From the NCBI RefSeq assembly GCF_900115075.1, contig NZ_FOVG01000001.1:868001-932000 (forward strand): 64,000 nucleotides of DNA. Direction: 5' to 3'. Source of the DNA: Candidatus Pantoea varia (lineage in GTDB: Bacteria > Pseudomonadota > Gammaproteobacteria > Enterobacterales > Enterobacteriaceae). The notes beneath the pieces were generated by a model. It was not told where the DNA came from, did no database searches, and worked only from the letters and a program-made list of their open reading frames with translations. This document shows positions 57,706 through 64,000 of the stretch, in pieces. Each line of letters starts with the position of its first letter. Position 1 is the first letter of the stretch. The position numbers were made by a program, and so were the translations under genes.

Positions 57706-59640
57706 TCAGGACGATTTACGCACACGCAGATACCATTCACACAGCAGGCGAACCTGTTTGCGGGTATAGCCTTTTTCCATCATGCGATCGACAAAATCAT
57801 CATGCTTTTTCTGCTCATCGGTAGAGGTCTTGGTGTTAAACGAGATCACCGGCAGCAACTCTTCCGTATTCGAGAACATTTTCTTCTCAATCACGGTGCG
57901 TAATTTCTCGTAACTGGTCCAGTTCGGATTGCGACCATTATTGTGTGCCCGGGCGCGCAGCACAAAGTTGACGATCTCGTTACGGAAATCTTTCGGGTTA
58001 CTGATGCCAGCAGGTTTCTCGATTTTCTCCAGTTCTGCGTTGAGCGATTCACGATCAAACAGCTGTCCGGTATCGGGATCGCGATACTCCTGATCCTGAA
58101 TCCAGAAGTCGGCATAGGTCACATAGCGGTCAAAAATGTTCTGACCATATTCAGAGTAGGATTCCAGATAGGCGGTCTGAATCTCTTTGCCGATAAACTC
58201 AGCATATTTCGGAATCAGATAGCCTTTAAGGTGCTCAAGGTATTTCTCAGCCTGATCCTGCGGGAACTGCTCGCGCTCAATCTGCTGCTCCAGCACGTAG
58301 AACAGATGGACCGGGTTAGCCGCCACTTCAGCGTGGTCAAAGTTAAACACCCGCGAGAGGATTTTAAACGCAAAGCGGGTTGAGAGACCGTTCATCCCCT
58401 CATCCACACCGGCGTAGTCGTGATACTCCTGCCAGGACTTCGCTTTAGGATCGGTATCTTTCAGGCTCTCACCATCGTACACCCGCATTTTGGAATAGAT
58501 ACTGGAGTTCTCAGGATCTTTCAGACGTGACAGGATAGAGAAGCGGGCCAGTGTTTCCAGCGTGCCAGGTGCGCAGGGCGAAGTCGCCAGCTCACTGTGA
58601 TTAAGCAACTTGTCGTAGATTTTGATCTCTTCAGAGACGCGCAGGCAGTAGGGCACTTTGACGATATAGACACGGTCAAGGAACGCCTCATTATTCTTGT
58701 TGTTACGGAACGTCACCCACTCTGATTCGTTGGAGTGCGCCAGAATAATGCCGTTAAACGGCAGCGCCGAAATCCCCTCGGTACCGTTATAGTTCCCTTC
58801 CTGAGTCGCCGTCAGTAATGGATGCAGCACCTTGATCGGCGCTTTAAACATCTCCACGAACTCCATGATGCCCTGGTTCGCGCGGCAGAGGGCACCGGAA
58901 TAGCCATAGGCATCGGGATCGTTCTGCGCGTGGTTTTCCAGTTTACGGATATCCACTTTACCCACCAGCGCAGAAATATCCTGGTTGTTCTCATCACCGG
59001 GCTCGGTTTTGGCGATCGCCAGCTGTTCCAGAATTGACGGCCAGACTTTCACAACTTTGAACCGTGAAATATCGCCACCAAAGTCGTGCAGACGTTTAGC
59101 GGCCCACGGCGACATGATCGTGCCGAGGTAACGACGCGGCACGCCATACTCTTTTTCAAGAATGTGCGCATCTTCCTGCGGGTTAAACAGGCAGAGAGGG
59201 TGATCGTTCACCGGGCTGCGTTCGCCGTCGGCGCTCAGCACATAGATAGGCACCCGCTGCATCAGTGACTTAAGCCGTTCCGCCAGGGACGATTTACCGC
59301 CACCGACCGGACCCAGCAAATAGAGGATCTGTTTCTTCTCTTCCAGTCCCTGAGCGGCATGTTTCAGGTAGGAGACAATTTGTTCAATCGCTTCCTCCAT
59401 GCCGTAAAACTCCTCGAACGCCGGATAGCGTCCCATCACACGGTTGGAGAATATTCTGGAAAGGCGTGGCTCCTGAGCAGTGTCGACCATTACCGGCTCT
59501 CCGATAGCCATTAACAGTCGCTCTGCAGCGTTGGCGTATGCACTGCGATCCTGCTTACAGATAGCAAGAAATTCCTGCAGTGTGAACTCTTCGTCCTTGG
59601 CAGCTTCATAACGCTGACGATAGTGATCGAATATATTCAT
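57706..59640 (-). CDS. yeaG: PrkA-type serine protein kinase YeaG
   Basis: A 644-residue protein, same length as E. coli YeaG. An AAA+ domain occupies about residues 65-380: Walker A is LLGPVGGGKSSLAERL; NGIILAHSNESEW is another conserved block. The C-terminal PrkA domain (SSIYSKMRVYDGESLKDTDPK; GMNGLSTRFAFKILSRVFNF) carries the kinase-like region. It is induced by nitrogen starvation through NtrC and sigma-54 in E. coli; a good sigma-54 promoter match lies about 90 bases upstream. It heads a yeaG-yeaH unit. Confidence 0.96.
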   Translation of the reverse strand: MNIFDHYRQRYEAAKDEEFTLQEFLAICKQDRSAYANAAERLLMAIGEPVMVDTAQEPRLSRIFSNRVMGRYPAFEEFYGMEEAIEQIVSYLKHAAQGLEEKKQILYLLGPVGGGKSSLAERLKSLMQRVPIYVLSADGERSPVNDHPLCLFNPQEDAHILEKEYGVPRRYLGTIMSPWAAKRLHDFGGDISRFKVVKVWPSILEQLAIAKTEPGDENNQDISALVGKVDIRKLENHAQNDPDAYGYSGALCRANQGIMEFVEMFKAPIKVLHPLLTATQEGNYNGTEGISALPFNGIILAHSNESEWVTFRNNKNNEAFLDRVYIVKVPYCLRVSEEIKIYDKLLNHSELATSPCAPGTLETLARFSILSRLKDPENSSIYSKMRVYDGESLKDTDPKAKSWQEYHDYAGVDEGMNGLSTRFAFKILSRVFNFDHAEVAANPVHLFYVLEQQIEREQFPQDQAEKYLEHLKGYLIPKYAEFIGKEIQTAYLESYSEYGQNIFDRYVTYADFWIQDQEYRDPDTGQLFDRESLNAELEKIEKPAGISNPKDFRNEIVNFVLRARAHNNGRNPNWTSYEKLRTVIEKKMFSNTEELLPVISFNTKTSTDEQKKHDDFVDRMMEKGYTRKQVRLLCEWYLRVRKSS

Positions 59641-60059
59641 AGCGATGCCCGTCCTTTCGTTTTTAGCACAGGTAAGGAGCGTAATTTGAGGCTTATAGCA
59701 GCTCCCGGAAGATATTCTCTGTTGAGTACAGCAACCCTTATGCCAACCTGATCTTTTTTATCGGGATACACAACGTTTGTGGTTACTCTGCTCGGTCAAA
59801 TTCTCTGCTGTTACTTCTAACTGTAGATGGCTTCTAGGAAATTTCCTCCACGGCTTTGGGTGATTGAGGGGGAGATCAAGAGTAATTCGCGTTGTTGTGA
59901 GATGAGTTCATATGGGTGATGCTTTAACTTAACTTGTTTTTAACCTTTGATGCCACTTTCATCGATAAGTAACTTAAAGCAATTAGATATAAGTTAATCC
60001 AGTCGTAAAAAAACGTTAGACTTCCTGTTTGATTGTTATATTTATGGAATGAATAAATT
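59641..60059. promoter_or_regulatory. Divergent yeaG/mipA regulatory region
   Basis: About 420 bases without a gene. It contains the yeaG sigma-54 promoter and, toward mipA, an AT-rich stretch (59925-60055). No clear NtrC site was seen. Confidence 0.55.
59730..59746 (-). promoter_or_regulatory. Sigma-54 promoter of yeaG
   Basis: On the minus strand TTGGCATAAGGGTTGCT has the required GG (-24) and GC (-12) doublets ten bases apart, with TTGGCA and TTGCT matching consensus. The start would fall near 59719, about 80 bases before the yeaG ATG. Confidence 0.75.
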
Positions 60060-60809
60060 GTGAACCAATTCAAATTTAAGACGCTTGTTGCACTTCTGCC
60101 TTGTTATTTACTGACCTCACAGGCTTTTGCCGCACCGCTTTCACTGGGCGCGTCGGTCATCTATGCCGAGTCACCTTATCGCGGCGGTCAGGACCGATAT
60201 ATCCCACTGCCGGTGATCAATTATGAAGGTGAAGACTTCTGGTTCCGCAGCCTTCAGGGCGGTTACTATCTGTGGAAAGATCCCCAGAATCAGCTGTCGC
60301 TGACGCTGCTGGGTTCACCGCAGGAGTACAAACCAGGTGACAACGACCTCGGTGACATGAAAGGACTGGATAAGCGCCGCATGACGCTGATGGGTGGCGC
60401 AACCTATCGTCACACTGCTGACTGGGGGATTGTCCGTACTTCACTGCTGGGTGATGTTCTTAACAACAGTAACGGAATGATGTGGGACCTGACTTACCTG
60501 TATCGCTTCCAGATGGGTGACTTCAGCCTGACGCCGGGCATTGGTGCTGTCTGGAACAGCGCCAATCAAAACCGTTATTACTATGGTGTTTCAGCGCACG
60601 AAAGCGCCCGTACCGGCATCAGCCGTTATAAGCCGGATGACAGCTGGTCACCTTATGTTGAGCTGAATGCCAGCTACCAGATTGCGCCACAGTGGAATGC
60701 CAGCCTGACAGGGCGGTACGTCAGCTTCAGCAGTGAAATCAAAGACAGCCCGATGATCGATAAAAGCGGGCAGGCGTTAATCTGGACGGGCGTCAGCTAC
60801 ACCTTCTGA
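60060..60809 (+). CDS. mipA: MltA-interacting protein MipA
   Basis: A 249-residue outer-membrane protein (E. coli 248) that scaffolds the lytic transglycosylase MltA and PBP1B. A signal peptide ends near residue 24 (LLTSQAFAAP). The mature chain alternates in beta-strand pattern: IPLPVINYEGEDFWFRSLQGGYYLW, WDLTYLYRFQMGDFSLTPGIGAVW, NRYYYGVSAHESARTGISRY, and it ends in aromatic Phe (GVSYTF), as outer-membrane barrels do. The start is GTG 60060; the ribosome site (GGAATGA) is weak. It diverges from yeaG. Confidence 0.93.
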   Translation: MNQFKFKTLVALLPCYLLTSQAFAAPLSLGASVIYAESPYRGGQDRYIPLPVINYEGEDFWFRSLQGGYYLWKDPQNQLSLTLLGSPQEYKPGDNDLGDMKGLDKRRMTLMGGATYRHTADWGIVRTSLLGDVLNNSNGMMWDLTYLYRFQMGDFSLTPGIGAVWNSANQNRYYYGVSAHESARTGISRYKPDDSWSPYVELNASYQIAPQWNASLTGRYVSFSSEIKDSPMIDKSGQALIWTGVSYTF

Positions 60810-60890
60810 TAACGCTTCACACGCACCAAAAGAGGGCATTTGCTGCCCTCTGTTCTTTTACGGGGCCCTGGAATGGGGCGGGAGAGCATA

Positions 60891-61742
60891 ATGCGCAACA
60901 CAATTAACTTTGCTGGCTTCAACGACCTGCCGGTCATTGGCCAGGGTACCTGGTATATGGGCGAAAATCCGGCGCAGCGTGCCGGTGAAGTCGCTGCGCT
61001 TCAGGCGGGTCTTGAGTGTGGTTTGCAACTGATTGATACCGCCGAAATGTATGCGGAAGGCGGAGCCGAAGAGGTGGTCGGACAGGCCCTGCTGGGTCGT
61101 CGCGACAAGGCTCTGCTGGTGTCAAAAGTCTATCCGTGGAATGCAGGCGAAGTGGATGCCATCGAAGCCTGTGAGCGTAGCCTGCGCCGTCTGCAGACGG
61201 ATTATCTTGACCTCTACCTGTTGCACTGGCGCGGCAATGTCCCACTGGAAGAGACCCTGCGCGCCATGGAGCGTCTGCAGCAGCAGGGCAAGATCCGTCA
61301 CTGGGGCGTCTCGAATTTTGACACAGAAGATATGGCCGAACTGTGGGATGAGCCAGAAGGGAATGCGTGTGCGACCAATCAGGTGCTCTACCATCTGGCG
61401 TCACGCGGCATTGAATTTGATCTGCTGCCAGCGTGTCAGCAGCGTGAGATGCCGGTAATGGCCTATTGTCCACTGGCACAGGCGGGACGGTTGCGTGACT
61501 CACTGTTCACCGACCCGGTACTGACTCAGATTGCACAACAGAAGGGCATCAGCGTCGCACAACTCCTGCTGGCCTGGGTGATTCGTCAGCCTGGGGTGAT
61601 TGCCATTCCTAAAGCCAGTTCTGTGGTTCATGTTCAGGAAAATGCTGCGGCGCTGGAGGTCGTGCTGACCGATGAAGAGTTACAGCTCATCGATCGTGCC
61701 TGGCCAGCACCACAGCATAAATTACCGCTGGATATCGTTTAG
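60891..61742 (+). CDS. yeaE: Aldo/keto reductase YeaE
   Basis: A 283-residue NADPH-dependent reductase (E. coli 284) that reduces methylglyoxal and other aldehydes. The catalytic tetrad is visible: Asp and Tyr in IDTAEMYAEGG, Lys in LLVSKVYPW, His in YLLHWRG. The cofactor region near the end is VIAIPKASSVVHVQENAAAL. The frame opens at 60840, but ATG 60891 with GGGAGAG before it gives MRNTINFAGFNDLPVIGQGT, as expected. The last four bases overlap the convergent yeaD. Confidence 0.94.
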   Translation: MRNTINFAGFNDLPVIGQGTWYMGENPAQRAGEVAALQAGLECGLQLIDTAEMYAEGGAEEVVGQALLGRRDKALLVSKVYPWNAGEVDAIEACERSLRRLQTDYLDLYLLHWRGNVPLEETLRAMERLQQQGKIRHWGVSNFDTEDMAELWDEPEGNACATNQVLYHLASRGIEFDLLPACQQREMPVMAYCPLAQAGRLRDSLFTDPVLTQIAQQKGISVAQLLLAWVIRQPGVIAIPKASSVVHVQENAAALEVVLTDEELQLIDRAWPAPQHKLPLDIV

Positions 61743-62638
61743 CCGTTGACCTTGTCGCTGGCTGCGGCTTTCTTCTTCAGGCGGAACGTCGTGGCCAGGC
61801 GTGCTGGCTTTTCTCCCGCGCTGCGTAATGGTTTGCTGATGCGCGCCGTCTCGACGCAGACCATGGTTTTGTAACCTTCATTCGCCATGTCCGACATACT
61901 GCAGGAAAGTTCCACACCCGGATTCCACGTGACAACGTCACTATGATGATGGTGATAAACCTCAATTTGCCGTTCACCCGTCGTTTCATTGATAACCGAG
62001 CAATCTTCTGCCGCGGTAAAGATACGATCGATGCGTCCGGGATAACGTTGCTTGCCGTCGCTGCTGGCAACCTCGCCGTTATTCACTTTGTCGATAAAGC
62101 TGTTGCCCAGCCCGGAAACCTCAACACCGTTGATGTCGCTGACGGTGAAGTAGCTGTGCAGCGCTGCTGTGGCTTCATAGTCGCCATAGGCTTCCAGCTC
62201 GATCTCACAATGCTGGCCCAGGCGGAAGCGGGCAATCAGGGTAAACTCATGCGGCCAGAGTTTCAGCGTCTGTGCGTTGCTCTCCAGTACCAGCGTCAGC
62301 ATCACGCCATCTTCATTCTCATCATGCGCAGTCAGCTTCCACGGCTGAACACGGGCAAAACCGTGTGCGGGTTCGCCTGCCGGGCCAAACCACGGCCAGC
62401 AGATGGGTACGCCGCCACGAATCGCTTTACCCGGTGAGAAGAGACTCTTATCGCTCAGCCAGAGTACCGGCTTTTCGCCGCTCGGCTGCCAGGCAATCAG
62501 GTGGGCGCCCTGCAGAGTGACTGCTGCCCGCACCTTAGGGTGACTGATGACAATCGCCGGGAGTTCACCCACCTGACGCTGAGAAAGGTAAGGGGAGATC
62601 TGATTCACCACCGGCAGAGAAAACAGCTTATCTTGCAT
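61739..62638 (-). CDS. yeaD: Glucose-6-phosphate 1-epimerase YeaD
   Basis: A 299-residue aldose-1-epimerase-like enzyme (E. coli 294) acting on hexose 6-phosphates. Landmarks are GAHLIAWQPSGEKPVLWLSDKS, AIRGGVPICWPWFGPAGEPAHGFARV (with the phosphate-binding arginine and catalytic histidine region), LHSYFTVSDINGVEVSGL and the late VCVETARISKPLRSAGEKP. It follows gapA on the same strand, separated by a terminator-like hairpin, and probably is partly co-transcribed, as in E. coli. Confidence 0.93.
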   Translation of the reverse strand: MQDKLFSLPVVNQISPYLSQRQVGELPAIVISHPKVRAAVTLQGAHLIAWQPSGEKPVLWLSDKSLFSPGKAIRGGVPICWPWFGPAGEPAHGFARVQPWKLTAHDENEDGVMLTLVLESNAQTLKLWPHEFTLIARFRLGQHCEIELEAYGDYEATAALHSYFTVSDINGVEVSGLGNSFIDKVNNGEVASSDGKQRYPGRIDRIFTAAEDCSVINETTGERQIEVYHHHHSDVVTWNPGVELSCSMSDMANEGYKTMVCVETARISKPLRSAGEKPARLATTFRLKKKAAASDKVNG

Positions 62639-62661
62639 GTTCGATTCCTTCCTGTGCGTAT

Positions 62662-62689
62662 AAAAAAAGGGCGACCGAAGTCACCCTTA
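62662..62689 (-). terminator. Terminator of gapA with UUCG loop
   Basis: On the minus strand AAGGGTGAC pairs with GTCGCCCTT (one wobble) around TTCG, followed by a run of T. It sits between gapA and yeaD, so yeaD would need read-through or its own promoter. Confidence 0.85.
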
Positions 62690-62711
62690 TTCTCAATGAT
62701 GTCTGGCTGCC

Positions 62712-64000
<1,289 letters not shown>

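Overview
The window looks like core chromosome of a member of the Enterobacterales, most likely Pantoea or a close Erwiniaceae relative. Nearly every protein can be recalled beside an Escherichia coli counterpart of almost the same length (LetB 877 aa, KdgR 263, SdaA 454, DsbB 176, RlmA 269). The gene order follows two E. coli map regions. Genus is an inference from divergence, moderate GC content and the extra genes (a periplasmic alpha carbonic anhydrase, a second-site WbaP-type sugar transferase, an NAPE-PLD-like hydrolase). I see no rRNA, tRNA, insertion sequence, prophage, integrase or CRISPR array. Comparisons with E. coli are from memory, not from a search.

Layout. 1-3.5 kb: the 3' part of a BetT-type choline transporter, an MFS transporter and a small zinc-ribbon protein. 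3.7-40.8 kb: a long block in E. coli order: pphA, rsmF, letB-letA, msrC, proQ-prc, htpX, yebQ, kdgR, yobH, yebO, cspC, rlmA, yobD, manZYX, yoaE, pdeD, sdaA, nudL-pabB, yoaH, yoaB, yoaA, tsaB, yeaY, fadD, rnd. It is interrupted by an MBL-fold gene after yebO and by a group of small unknown genes plus a carbonic anhydrase gene at 32-34 kb. Genes that E. coli has in this block but which I do not find are mgrB and mntP, and yobF is frame-disrupted. 40.8-56.1 kb: the E. coli min-dad region: minEDC, ycgL, ycgM, ycgN, dsbB, fadR (without nhaB), ycgB, dadA-dadX, and cvrA, with an MFS gene, a wbaP-type gene and yebV inserted before cvrA. 56.3-63.7 kb: yeaH-yeaG, mipA, yeaE, yeaD, gapA. The last 290 bases hold only the gapA promoter region.

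How the genes work together. Envelope upkeep is prominent: LetA/LetB lipid transport, Prc and HtpX proteolysis, DsbB disulfide formation, MipA, and the YeaY lipoprotein with a sigma-E-like promoter. Carbon use includes ManXYZ mannose/glucose uptake, KdgR, GapA and YeaD, serine and alanine breakdown (SdaA, DadA/DadX), and fatty acid activation by FadD with its regulator FadR encoded about 8 kb away. A FadR-type operator lies before fadD. YeaG, YeaH and YcgB (SpoVR), a trio linked to starvation survival, sit within 13 kb on one strand, and yeaG has a good sigma-54 promoter match.

The most interesting signals are small: a yobF reading frame broken by two single-base shifts although its coding similarity persists, a 53-codon upstream ORF whose stop overlaps the yoaE start, a 35-codon very acidic ORF behind a perfect palindrome, and several perfect inverted repeats at promoters. 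I did not find a convincing undescribed multi-gene system.
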